Positions 32,359 through 43,732 of a DNA stretch of 64,000 nucleotides are shown in pieces. The notes below the pieces were generated by a model that was not told the origin of the DNA, did not search any database, and worked only from the letters and a program-made list of their open reading frames with translations. Origin of the DNA: Mikania micrantha (taxonomy: Eukaryota; Streptophyta; Magnoliopsida; Asterales; Asteraceae). Every line of letters begins with the position of its first letter. The first letter of the stretch is position 1. A program made the position numbers and the translations under genes. Location of the stretch: positions 45,450,251-45,514,250 of the forward strand of contig CM018681.1 of the NCBI GenBank assembly GCA_009363875.1, in the 5' to 3' direction.

Positions 32359-34516
32359 TGTCGCACCCCGAGAAACCCCGTTCCTGCTGGGGCGCGAGCG
32401 ACGACAGATTGTCAGGATCGCAGTCTCCGGTCACACAACATGCGAGACCTATATGTCTGGTTATGTACGTACATCCAAGAATTTGGATAAAACAGTTTAG
32501 TAATATCAGAGTTGCGAAAGTAATGTATAAGTTCTCCAAAACAGATTTAAAATTCATGATCAGCGGAAGCATTCATAAAACGGTTTTCAAAACAAAACAT
32601 AAGATTTCAGTTTGCGTAACCGTTAAAAGGTGTTTAATATTACATAACATGTCAAATAGATATATGTTCTCAACATATACTAAGACATTTAAGCAGATGC
32701 ATGCGACTCCAGCCTAGCATCCTAATCCTTGTGAGCGTGTCTTAGTTACCTGAGAAAACATGCGAGTAAAAGGGTCAACACAAAGGTTGGTGAGAGCACA
32801 GGTTTATCATAAGCAGTAAACATCCAATGTTTACAGTAAGAGTTGTTATTTATGTATCATTACAATGCAGTATCGATTGATAGCTAGTCAATTCAGTTAT
32901 ATTATATGCGGGGTCGTACCGAAGCTGACAGTTGTGCCTCCCGCCATGTCCATCACAAGACAATGGCAAAGTGTTGGTCAATATTGCACCCATTCCGACC
33001 TCAAGTCGGGTTGGCCTCCCAGGCGCGATGGGTGGGGCTTGTCAGGCCCAAATAGTACTATTCAAGATTACCACGCTAGGCGCTACGCGCTACTAACGGT
33101 CCGTGGAGTATCGCGAGGACTTTTAGTTGTGATGTGGTTCCCACATATACATATAGTGATAAAGCATGTCCATACATAAATGAATGAAATGAGTTGTTGT
33201 TCAAAACAGTTATAATGCAGTGTTTTCTCCCCCAAAGGTTAGAAAAAGTAAAAAGGGGCCGTGAACTCACCTGATTAGCAGTTCCGGTGTGTTTGTGTGT
33301 TCGCGTCTGCGAATGCTAGCAATCCCGCTAGTAGGCACCTATAACCATATAGGTGTGAGTATGTGTTTTGTGGTGTGTTGTATCCCATACAACTCCAAGT
33401 GTCGGTGTGCCCAACCGAGTGTTTTGTATGACAAGGATTAATCAAACTAATCATTTACATAGTCATAATCAAATGGTTTAAACCATTATAACCATTATTA
33501 TGATCCCATGCAAACCGGGCATTACAACGGTTCAAAACAAGGATTTACCCATTCAAAATCAATCCTACCCATCATCTAGGCAATAATCAACAATCCTAAC
33601 TATATCATTACGTTCAAAACTAAGATTTAATCATTCATAATCAAACCAGAAGGTTTAAAATGAACCATTACCTAATCTGAAGAAGTTCTGCGGATAGAAA
33701 GATGATCAGAACTTGTTTTAACGCTTCTGGATACGATCTAAACGTCGTGAGGCCTTCAAACTTGAGTTTTTGGTGATTTGAATGAGTATTTTCGTGGTTT
33801 GGTGGCTGGTTCGTCGAAATAGAGAATAAAAATGAGATAAGAATGAAAAAATGGATATTTTAGCAAGTTGGCCGACAAAATCACCCCAGGCGCATCGCCT
33901 GGCGACCTGCAGCCAACCTAGGCGTACCGCGCGGACCCTTCCCGGCCTTCCAGAAGCTTTTGAACCCGTGCGCATCGCCTGGGCTAAGCCCTCGACTTGG
34001 GGCGTAGCGCCTCAGGGCAATTTCACCCGTTTTTCGACGGAAACTTCGTTTCGCGATTCCGGGCAATCCGTAACTCCGTTTTGCGCACCGTTTTCGCCCA
34101 CGTTCATCATTTTACGCATACTATCATCCCACATTAATTTCGGTTGTCAAATCCACATGGATTTTAAGCACGACCAACTGTGCTCAATTCCTTGCTGACG
34201 TAACTCCTCGTACACAGTTATCACATTATCCTAATCAACGTGTAATGCACAATTCAGTAATTCCCCGAATTATTGTTTTGTGTTAGTGTTGTGTTTGCCA
34301 CACTTGGTTTCCAAAACCAATATGCGTTGTGTTTGCCACACTTGGTTTCCAAAACCAATGTGCAATGTACGATTCGATAATTCCACGAACTATCGTTTCG
34401 CAGTAGTTTGTGTTCAACTCATCTAATTAAACATAATTAAATGAAATGCAACAAGTATGAATGTGAAATGTAAAGAATGTAAAGTTGCAATTTACCTGAA
34501 ATTGCCGGGTGTCACA
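32359..34516 (-). repeat. N 3' LTR (2158 bp)
   Basis: The plus strand reads TGTCGCACCCCG...GGTGTCACA. It holds an island of GGCGCATCGCC-type palindromic motifs (33885-34018) and a 40-bp tandem duplication containing TTGGTTTCCAAAACCAA (about 34283-34362). No gene is present. Confidence 0.93.
33885..34018. repeat. GGCGCATCGCC motif island in N 3' LTR
   Basis: Variants AGGCGCATCGCCTGG, GGCGTACCGC, GCGCATCGCCTGGG and GGGGCGTAGCGCCTC lie within 134 bp of otherwise AT-rich LTR. Each is close to palindromic. The counterpart in the other LTR is 41102-41235. Confidence 0.6.
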
Positions 34517-34653
34517 TCATCCCCTTATTGAAAGAAATTTCGTCCCGAAATTTGGTTGTTGTTGGTAGTGTTTAAGAAACAAAAGTGTTTGAAAAAGAAA
34601 AATTTTCTGGTTGTCACATTATCCCCTTGTTGAAAGAAATTTCGTCCCGAAAT
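34517..34653 (-). other. N polypurine tract block, duplicated
   Basis: The minus strand reads AATAAGGGGATGA directly before the 3' LTR. A second copy (TTGTCACATTATCCCC, then GAAAGAAATTTCGTCCCG) lies about 106 bp further in, near 34612-34652. Both copies carry the palindrome AATTTCG-tcc-CGAAATT. The inner copy even retains the last bases of an LTR end. Confidence 0.7.
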
Positions 34654-37600
34654 TTATTCGTTGTTGTCGGCGTTCGACGCTGTTTGCTTGAAGAGATGGG
34701 GATATTTGCGCATCATCTGATCTTCACGCTCCCACGTGAATTCAGGTCCGCGTTTCGAGTTCCATCGGACTTTAACAATTGGAATCTTACTCTGTTTGAG
34801 TTTGTTTGACCTCACGGTCCATGATTTCTACCGGCTCTTCCACGAACCGTAGTTGTTCATCCACCTGGATCTCATCCAGTGGAACTACAAGTGTATCATC
34901 AAATAGACACTTTTTCAAGTTTGAGACGTGAAACACGTTGTGAACCCCGTCGAGTTCGGCTGGTAAGTTGAGTTGATATGCCACCGGACCAATCCTCTTC
35001 AGGATCTCGAAAGGTCCAATATACCGTGGGTTTAGTTTGCCTCGCTTACCAAAACGAATGACGCCTTTCCAGGGTCAGACTTTCAAAAGGACTTTGTCTC
35101 CTACCTGAAATTCCAGAGGTTTTCGGCGTTTGTCGGCATAGCTCTTTTGACGATCACGAGCTGCTGCCATGCGGTTTCTGATTTACACGATTTTCTCGGT
35201 TGTTTCATGCACAAGTTCCGGACCAGTGAGCTGACTGTCGCCCACTTCCACCCAACAAATGGGTGATCGGCATTTCCTGCCATAGAGTGCTTCAAAAGGC
35301 GCTGCCTTGATGCTGGTGTGATAGTTGTTGTTGTAAGAAAACTCCACCAACGGTAGGTGAGTTTCCCAGCTGTTACCGAAGTCTACTACGCACGCTCGTA
35401 GCATGTCTTCGAGTGTTTGTATCGTGCGTTCACTTTGGCCATCAGTTTGTGGGTGGTATGCTGTACTCATATCCAACCGCGTGCCAAGTGACTTTTGCAA
35501 TGATTTCCAGAAATTTGAAGTAAATCTGGCGTCTCGATCTGAAATGATGGAAATCGGCACTCCATGTCGCGAGACCACTTCCTTGACATAGATTCTGGCT
35601 AGTTTTTCCATCTTGTCATTTTCCTTGATCGCAAGGAAATGTGCTGATTTAGTCAGTCGATCAACAATTACCCAGACAGTGTCACATCCATTAGGAGTAC
35701 GGGGTAATTTGGTGATGAAATCCATGGATATTTGTTCCCATTTCCACATGGGGATCTCAGGTTGTGCGAGTAATCCAGATGGTTTCTGGTACTCGATCTT
35801 GACTTTGGCACAAGTCAAGCATTTGCCTACGTAGGTAGCGATGTCTGCTTTCATATGTGGCCACCAATAAAGTATCTTCAGATCATGATACATCTTATCA
35901 GATCCAGGGTGAATGGAATACCGAGATTTGTGAGCCTCGTCCATCACAAGGTCTCTTAAGTTCCCATGACGCGGAACCCAGACGCGTTCCATGACATATT
36001 GTAAGCCATCGGCTTTTTCCTTAAGTTGTTGCTCCATTCCCCTTAGTGATTCAGCTGTTAAATTTTCTGCTTTAAGTGCCTCCACCTGGGCACTGCGTAT
36101 TTGTTCAGGAAGATTGGGAAGAATGGTGAGTTGTAAAGCTCGTACCCTCTTGGGTTTCGATGTGTTTTTCCGAGTCAGGGCATCGGCCACCACATTGGCT
36201 TTCCCCGGGTGATACTTGATAGCGCACTCATAGTCATTTAGGAGTTCGAGCCAGCGACGTTGCCGCATGTTCAATTCCTTCTGCTCGAATATGTGTTGGA
36301 GACTCTTGTGATCAGTGTATATCGTACACTTTGTACCATACAGGTAATGTCTCCAAATCTTGAGTGCAAATACCACGGCTCCAAGTTCCAAGTCGTGGGT
36401 GGTGTAGTTCTTCTCGTGGACTTTCAGTTGTCGAGAAGCATATGCGATCACCTTCTCTCGCTGCATCAGCACACAGCCGAGTCCCTGTATCGAGGCATCG
36501 CAATATACTACAAAGTCATCCGTTCCATAGGGAAGGGATAGGATAGGTGCACTACAGAGCTTCTGCTTGAGAAGTTGGAATGCAGCTTCTTGTTTGTCAG
36601 ACCAGAGATATTTCTTGTCCTTATGGGTTAAGGCTGTAAGGGGTTGAGCTATCTTTGAAAATCCTTCAATAAATCGTCGATAATAGCCGGCCAATCCTAG
36701 GAATTGTCGCACCTCAGTTGGGGTCTTTGGTGCTTCCCAGTTCTTGATCGCCTCTATCTTAGATTTATCCACATGAATCCCTTGTTCATTAACAACATGT
36801 CCCAAGAATTGGACTTCTCGAACCCAGAAGTCGCACTTTGAGAGTTTAGCGTACAACTTCTCTTTCCGTAGCAGTTCAAGAGCCAATTGAAGATGCTCTT
36901 TGTGTTCCTCCCGGGTTTTCGAGTAAATAAGGATATCATCAATAAAGACAATGATGAACTTGTCGAGGTATGGTTTGCACACTCTATTCATGAGATCCAT
37001 GAATACTGCAGGTGCGTTTGTCAACCCAAACGGCATAACCAGAAACTCTTAATGGCCATACCGAGTGCGAAAAGCAGTCTTGGGTATATCTTCCTCCTGA
37101 ACCCTCAACTGATGGTATCCAGATCGCAGATCGATCTTAGAATAATAACTCGATCCTTCTAGTTGATCGAACAAATCATCAATGCGAGGTAAGGGATAAC
37201 GGTTCTTGATTGTTACTTTGTTTAGCTCACGGTAGTCGATGCACATACGAAATGTGCCATCTTTCTTCTTTACAAACAAGACCGGAGCTCCCCAGGGTGA
37301 GAAGCTTGGTCTAATGAAACCTTTGTCCAACAGCTCTTGCAGTTGATTGGACAGTTCCTGCATCTCTGAAGGTGCAAGTCGATATGGTGCTCGTGCAATA
37401 GGCGCTGCTCCCGGCACAAGGTCTATGCGGAACTCCACTTGTCGAGGTGGTGGTAGTCTTGGTAGATCCTCAGGGAATACATCGGAATAGTTGCATACGA
37501 CTGGGATATTTTCGATTCTCTTCTCCTCTTCAGTCTTGTCAGTGATAAGTGCCAGAATGGCTGTGTATCCCTTTCGTAAGCATTTGTGAGCTTTCATGCA

Positions 37601-39291
37601 CGAGATGATGTTTAGAGGAATGTCACTCCTTTCACCCTTGATATTTAGAGTTTCTCCGCCAGGGAGAGGTATGCGCACAACCTTGTCGTGGCAAATGATT
37701 TCAGCCTGGTTTTCAGACAACCAATCCATGCCCACTACGACATCAAAACTGCCTAGTGTAACCGGCATAAGGTCAATCTTAAATTTATGGCCTGCTAGCT
37801 CTAATGTGCATTCTTTCAGAACATGCTTAGTCACAATTAATTTACCATCAGCTAGCTCAACTGTGTATTCAATATCTAAGGGTGTCGGGGTAATGGCAAG
37901 TATCTCACTACAATCCTTAGATATAAAACTTTTCTCAGCCCCAGTATCAAACAACACAGATGCATAATTATCGTTTAAGAGATACGTACCAGTTGCAAGG
38001 TTGGGATCTTTTCTGGCCTCCTTTGCCCCGATCACAAAGGCTCGTCCCTTCGGACCGTTGTTGTTCCCGTTATTGTTGTTATTCTTCAGATGTGGGCAGT
38101 CCCTCTTGAAGTGCCCTGGTTTCCCACATTCGAAGCAGCCCTTCGGTGCTTCAAATTGTTGTTGCTGTTGTGGATGTGGGGTCTTTACAAGTAGTTCACC
38201 CCTGCAGTCTTTGGCAAGGTGTCCACTTTTGCCACACCGTTGACATAGGATAGAGCCACACTGCCCCAAAACATGGCGTAAGTTGCATTTGTTGCACTTG
38301 GGGTGTTTTCCTGCATAGGTTCCGGGGTTTTGGTTGGTTGGGATGGGTGGTGCGTATGCCTGAGACGAACCAAACTTACGTTGTTGTGGTGGTGGTTGGA
38401 GAGTGGAAGTCTTGCTCAGGGTGTCATCCCATTTGCGTTTGCCCTTGTCAGTGGTTGTGGTTACAGCACCACGAGGTGGTAAGAGTCCCTGTGCAACTGC
38501 CGAGTCAGTGAGCTTTTGGGTTAATCGCACGGCTTGTTGCATGGTGATGGGGTCAGCAGAGAGTACCATTCCTTGGATTTGAGGTGGCAATCCATCAATA
38601 TACTTCTCTATATGTTTGAAGGGTGGGGTTGCCATTTCCGGACACAGGTGTGCCAGCTCATACGATCGAGCTGTGTAAGCCTCGACCTCGGAACCAATCA
38701 TCTTATGGTTCCAGAATTCCGTTTCCAGTTTCTGCACTTCACCGCGAGGACAGTATTCGCGGTTCAGCATCCTCTTAAAGTCATCCCAAGGTAGGGCGTT
38801 GGCTGCATCAAGCCCTAGGTTTTGCACATTAGTATTCCACCATGTGAGGGTAGCTCCCTCAAGTGTCCCTGCAGCGAATTTGACCCTGTCATCATTCCTG
38901 CAGTTACTCATGGCAAAGGCTGATTCTGCCTTTTCAATCCAACGCAATAACCCAACGGCTCCCTCAGTGCCGCTGAATGAGTGAGGTTTGCAGTCCAGAA
39001 ACATCTTGAACGTGCAGAGAGGAGGGTTAGGATTTGCTCCTGAAATACGCAAAGAGTAGAGTTGGGTTAGGTATCGGATAATCGTGTCGAATTGGAAACG
39101 AGTGATTGTGATGCAAGATGAATATGAACCGATTCATCACCTTGGTTCAGTGGATTTTGATTGCGGCCAGCTTCCCGTGCAGCAAGTACCTCCTCGACTC
39201 GCTCGTTAATGAGTGCGTTCAACTCAGCTTGCGTCAGGTTGATGTTTCCACGTCCACCTGCATTCCTGCGTCCTCCACGTCTTCCAGCCAT
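34654..39291 (-). pseudogene. N gag-pol, inactivated
   Basis: The start is MAGRRGGRRN at 39291. Parts in order are the gag capsid-like block, three Cys-rich motifs (CNKC...; CQRCGKSGHLAKDC; CFECGKPGHFKRDC), protease DTGAEKSF, RT (FIDDILIYS), RNase H, integrase with H-H-C-C and D,D,E residues, and a chromodomain-like tail ending at a TAA at 34654. Defects are a TAA (37049-37051) where the conserved RT block has Tyr (RTRYGH-Y-EFL), a stop at 35183, a TGA near 35077 where T has Ser, and a 1-nt insertion near 34805 in the chromodomain. A 101-bp intron-like gap lies at 39040-39140. Close relatives of this protein make an active retroelement. This copy should not. Confidence 0.88.
39040..39140 (-). 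other. Candidate spliceosomal intron in N gag
   Basis: On the minus strand the gag frame reaches AACCAAG|GTGATG and resumes at TATTTCAG|GAGCA. Removing 101 bp joins the two gag frames in phase and yields the residues G-A-N, matching GGAN at the same site in T, which has no gap. CTAAC upstream of the acceptor could serve as a branch point, and the acceptor is pyrimidine-rich. Without splicing, the frame stops inside the gap. Confidence 0.6.
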
Positions 39292-39539
39292 GATCTTCAT
39301 AGCAAGAATAAGTGTTAGTGTTTGTCCAATGACTAATGTAGTATGTGCGATAGGTACTGTTAAAAACATGTAGAGCTATCGACTCTCCCCGTCATGGTAG
39401 TCACATGCGATGATGAACGTAATGCATACAAGATGTGACATGTGTGCAAGTATCACAATACTAGGCACTAAGTGTAGTGTGGAGACTAGTGGTTATAGAC
39501 TAAGTTCACTAAATGCAAACCTAATTCGCAATAACCGGA
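39292..39539 (-). other. N leader
   Basis: This is a 248-bp non-coding stretch between primer site and gag ATG, much shorter than the 1.5-kb leader of T. It lacks the stem-loop units. Confidence 0.7.
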
Positions 39540-39552
39540 GGCTCTGATACCA
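39540..39552 (-). other. N primer binding site (tRNA-iMet)
   Basis: TGGTATCAGAGCC on the minus strand, three bases from the LTR end at 39556. Confidence 0.93.
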
Positions 39553-39555
39553 ATC

Positions 39556-41733
39556 TGTCGCACCCCGAGAAACCCCGTTCCTGCTGGGGCGCGAGCGACG
39601 GCAGATTGTCAGGATCGCAGTCTCCGGTCACACAACATGCGAGACCTATATGTCTGGTTATGTACGTACATCCAAGAATTTGGATAAAACAGTTTAGTAA
39701 TATCAGAGTTGCGAAAGTAATGTATAAGTTCTCCAAAACAGATTTAAAATTCATGATCAGCGGAAGCATTCATAAAATGGTTTTCAAAACAAAACATAAG
39801 ATTTCAGTTTGCGTAACCGTTAAAAGGTGTTTAATATTACATAACATGTCAAATAGATATATGTTCTCAACATATACTAAGACATTTAAGCAGATGCATG
39901 CGACTCCAGCCTAGCATCCTAATCCTTGTGAGCGTGTCTTAGTTACCTGAGAAAACATGCGAGTAAAAGGGTCAACACAAAGGTTGGTGAGAGCACAGGT
40001 TTATCATAAGCAGTAAACATCCAATGTTTACAGTAAGAGTTGTTATTTATGTATCATTACAATGCAGTATCGATTGATAGCTAGTCAATTCAGTTATATT
40101 ATATGCGGGGTCCTACCGAAGCTGACAGTTGTGCCTCCCGCCATGTCCATCACAAGACAATGGCAAAGTGTTGGTCAATATTGCACCCATTCCGACCTCA
40201 AGTCGGGTTGGCCTCCCAGGTGCGATGGGTGGGGCTTGTCAGGCCCAAATAGTACTATTCAAGATTACCACGCTAGGCGCTACGCGCTACTAACGGTCCG
40301 TGGAGTATCGCGAGGACTTTTAGTTGTGATGTGGTTCCCACATATACATATAGTGATAAAGCATGTCCATACATAAATGAATGAAATGAGTTGTTGTTCA
40401 AAACAGTTATAATGCAGTGTTTTCTCCCCCAAAGGTTAGAAAAAGTAAAAAGGGGCCGTGAACTCACCTGATTAGCAGTTCCGGTGTGTTTGTGTGTTCG
40501 CGTCTGCGAATGCTAGCAATCCCGCTAGTAGGCACCTATAACCATATAGGTGTGAGTATGTGTTTTGTGGTGTGTTGTATCCCATACAACTCCAAGTGTC
40601 GGTGTGCCCAACCGAGTGTTTTGTATGACAAGGATTAATCAAACTAATCATTTACATAGTCATAATCAAATGGTTTAAACCATTATAACCATTATTATGA
40701 TCCCACGCAAACCGGGCATTACAACGGCTCAAAACAAGGATTTACCCGTTAACAGTTTGAGTTTGTCATTCAAAATCAATCCTACCCATCATCTAGGCAA
40801 TAATAAACAATCCTAACTATATCATTACGTTCAAAACTAAGATTTAATCATTCATAATCAAACCAGAAGGTTTAAAATGAACCATTACCTAATCTGAAGA
40901 AGTTCTGCGGATAGAAAGATGATCAGAACTTGTTTTAACGCTTCTGGATACGATCTAAACGTCGTGAGGCCTTCAAACTTGAGTTTTTGGTGATTTGAAT
41001 GAGTATTTTCGTGGTTTGGTGGCTGGTTCGTCGAAATAGAGAATAAAAGTGAGATAAGAATGAAAAAATGGATATTTTAGCAAGTTGGCCGACAAAATCA
41101 CCCCAGGCGCATCGCCTGGCGACCTGCAGGCAACCTAGGCGTACCGCGCGGACCCTTCCCGGCCTTCCAGAAGCTTTTGAACCCACGCGCATCGCCTGGG
41201 CTAAGCCCTCGACTTGGGGCGTAGCGCCTCAGGGCAATTTCACCCGTTTTTCGACGGAAACTTCGTTTCGCGATTCCGGGCAATCCGTAACTCCGTTTTG
41301 CGCACCGTTTTCGCCCACGTTCATCATTTTACGCATACTATCATCCCACATTAATTTCGGTTGTCAACTCCACATGGATTTTAAGCACGATCAGCCGTGC
41401 TCAATTCCTTGCTGACGTAACTCCTCGTACACAGTTATCACATTATCCTAATCAACGTGTAATGCACAATTCAGTAATTCCCCGAATTATTGTTTTGTGT
41501 TAGTGTTGTGTTTACCACACTTGGTTTCCAAAACCAATATGCGTTGTGTTTGCCACACTTGGTTTCCAAAACCAATGTGCAATGTACGATTCGATAATTC
41601 CACGAACTATCGTTTCGCAGTAGTTTGTGTTCAACTCATCTAATTAAACATAATTAAATGAAATGCAACAAGTATGAATGTGAAATGTAAAGAATGTAAA
41701 GTCGCAATTTACCTGAAATTGCCGGGTGTCACA
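39556..41733 (-). repeat. N 5' LTR (2178 bp)
   Basis: Partner of 32359-34516. It carries the same motif island (41102-41235) and 40-bp tandem duplication (about 41500-41579). A 20-bp stretch near 40748 is absent from the 3' LTR. Confidence 0.93.
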
Positions 41734-41738
41734 GTTAT

Positions 41739-42373
41739 GCAGGCTAAGGATGATAAAGCCAATTTAGATAGAACATAATGAAAGGTTTGAGAAGATGCTG
41801 AAGAAAGAAGCAAAGACTGGTTGGAATTGGCTGATGCCTTAATTTTCAATGTTGAAGAATTCGTTTGTGTATCCAAAGCCTAAAGTTTATACAAGACCAA
41901 GGTTGAGAAGAATAGAACAAAATTGGAATCCTTATTTCAAGTTCTGGTTTTATGATGAATGAACATCTGAAGCAGTTATTCTTTTGAGACCAGAAGATAA
42001 GTGGAGGGTGATCAGGCTGTTGGATCCTGTGTGGCTGGTGAACTGTTCAAAGCAAGATATTGATTTACTGAATGAAGTTGAAATCTTTGCAAATGATGGG
42101 TTTCATGATGTTGGCGTTAGTTACAAAGATATGGCTGTTCAATTTCAAACGATAGCTCAGATGTGTTATACTCGGGGAATACATTCTGGATGCAAATGGG
42201 AAGATGTCAATTATTTGTATGTTGAGCTGATGAAGTTGCAGAAAGAGATAGATGATAGAGATGCAAAGCTGGAAGCTGAAAGATTGTCAAAGATTCCAAA
42301 GTCTGTGGTTATTCGTGCTACTGATAATGTTTGTGAAGATCAGACAGCAAGTGGAGCTCAAAGTGCAGATTGA
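41739..42373 (+). pseudogene. D gag-like ORF, C-terminal part after N
   Basis: D resumes after the GTTAT duplication. The best frame has stops near 41841 and 41961, then an open run from 41984 to 42373: DPVWLVNCSKQDIDLL, a Trp/Tyr-containing middle, and a Lys/Glu-rich helical end (YVELMKLQKEIDDRDAKLEA). I do not recognise the fold. It shows no RT, integrase or protease motif. The purine tract follows 34 bp after the stop. Confidence 0.5.
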
Positions 42374-42406
42374 AGACAGAGACTTTAAAGATTTTGAAGC
42401 AACTAT

Positions 42407-42418
42407 TAAGGGGGAGTT
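42407..42418 (+). other. D polypurine tract
   Basis: TAAGGGGGAGT directly before the 3' LTR. Confidence 0.85.
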
Positions 42419-42857
42419 TGTTACGACATTTTTGTAATAGTTTGCTTTTCAAAATGTAAACTATTAGAGGTTTGGCTGAGGTTCGTCTGGCCCACGAACC
42501 TAAGCAGGTTCGGAGAACCTAGGCTTTATGTTGTAAAGGTTCGTCCAGCGAACCTCAAGGTTCGGCTGGCGAACCTATAGGTTCGGTTAGGTTCGCTGAA
42601 CAGTTTGTATATATAGTAGGTTTGTCTAGAGGTTTGTCACTTCTTCAGTATTTAAGCGAAAGACAGATCTGTTGTTCTCTGTGTGAGATTGTAAGAACCG
42701 TGTGTTCTTGTCTATTTCATTGTAATCAGATTGTTATATTCAATATAATGATGTTTATAAATGATTGTTCATCTTTGATTCATATAGAACAAATATAGAT
42801 TCCGCATATATTAGATTGTTAATAGAATTCCGTTAATCGATCGAGAACAAAACTACA
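42419..42857 (+). repeat. D 3' LTR (439 bp)
   Basis: Same length as the 5' LTR, with roughly 25 differences. It keeps the GGTTCG/CGAACC block (42479-42600) and a TATA box near 42608-42617. ATATA follows. Confidence 0.9.
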
Positions 42858-43732
42858 ATATAAATAAGTGAGATGTAAGGAAAATCAGTTAACCGGAAAG
42901 ATGTAACAACTATTTGACTTTTTTCATAAATCTTTAAGTCAAAACGAGATTGTGTTTCGATAAACTTGAAACTGTTTTGAAAAACTCTGGTATCTTCCAT
43001 ATTTTGTGCAAAAAAAGAACATGAAATACTTAATGAAGCATCCTCTGTTTTGCCTAAGAAAAGACCTGGATGTGTGACGTTAAGGCCAATGTGCCTGTAG
43101 ATCAGTAAAGTAAAAGATGACATTGAGCACAAAGATGATAGAACCCCTTCTTGTTCCTGATTCTAATCTAATTGATCTGTTCTTTTCTTTTCTCATCTTA
43201 AACTCTGTCAAAATGTTTTAAGTTCGTTGAAACACAATCAAAGTTTGAAACAAAAGATTTCACAAAATTGATAGGTTGCATGTTAAATTGGTTTTACTGT
43301 CTGACTGTTCATAAACTTCCCAAAAGTAGTTTCAGAAAAACTGTTAGAAAACTTTTGATCATAAATCTTATTTTTCAATTACGGAATAAGAGTGGAAATT
43401 ATTGGTGGGGTATAATTATCTTAAGGTTGGTATTCATAAAAAAATTGTTTTAAGGTAGTCAAATTTTTGATACAGATTTGATCCCACGAAATTGACCCGA
43501 CCCAACTTTGAACTCATCCAATATTTCTGAGTTTAGTTTATTTTATGTTATGTTATGTTATGTTATGTTATCTTTTCTTATTTTATTTTATTTTATTTTA
43601 TTTTATTCCATTTAGAAAAACTTTGAAAAATAATAATTATACATAGTCCGAGTATGGACAAGTTCGAGTACCATTTAATTTCGTACACGATTTTCTTTGT
43701 CCATAGGCGATCTCGTTTTTCATGCTCAGTTT
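42858..43732. other. Unassigned AT-rich sequence, possibly C1 3' tail
   Basis: No protein family, LTR end or RNA gene is seen. It begins with the ATATA duplication of D, so it continues whatever D inserted into, most simply the non-coding tail of C1. Low-complexity (TTATG)n and (TTTTA)n runs sit at about 43540-43605. Confidence 0.4.
43540..43605. repeat. Simple repeat (TTATG)n/(TTTTA)n
   Basis: About five TTATG units are followed by several TTTTA units. Confidence 0.85.

Larger units (their letters stand above)
32359..41733 (-). mobile_element. N: Tekay-like Gypsy chromovirus inserted in D (9375 bp)
   Basis: The LTRs are 2158 bp (left) and 2178 bp (right). The difference is a 20-bp stretch present only at right, near 40748-40768. 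GTTAT flanks both sides. The coding strand is minus. About 18 substitutions separate the LTRs by eye (under 1%). Gag-pol covers knuckles, protease, RT, RNase H, integrase and a chromodomain-like tail. It has three nonsense codons and one frameshift, and a candidate intron lies in gag. Confidence 0.93.
29652..42857 (+). mobile_element. D: Copia-type LTR element with gag-like ORFs and no pol, split by N
   Basis: LTRs of exactly 439 bp (29652-30090 and 42419-42857) are flanked by ATATA on both sides. An iMet primer site and a purine tract are present. Without N the element is about 3.8 kb. It encodes two CCHC knuckles and an uncharacterised C-terminal region but no protease, RT or integrase. LTR differences number roughly 25 by eye (5-6%), so it is much older than N, T or B. 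It would need enzymes from another element to move (inference). Confidence 0.85.

Noticed and set aside
32202..32717. 171-codon frame crossing the D/N boundary, considered as a novel protein
   Set aside because: It is a chimera: the first part is the D protein and the rest is N LTR read out of context.
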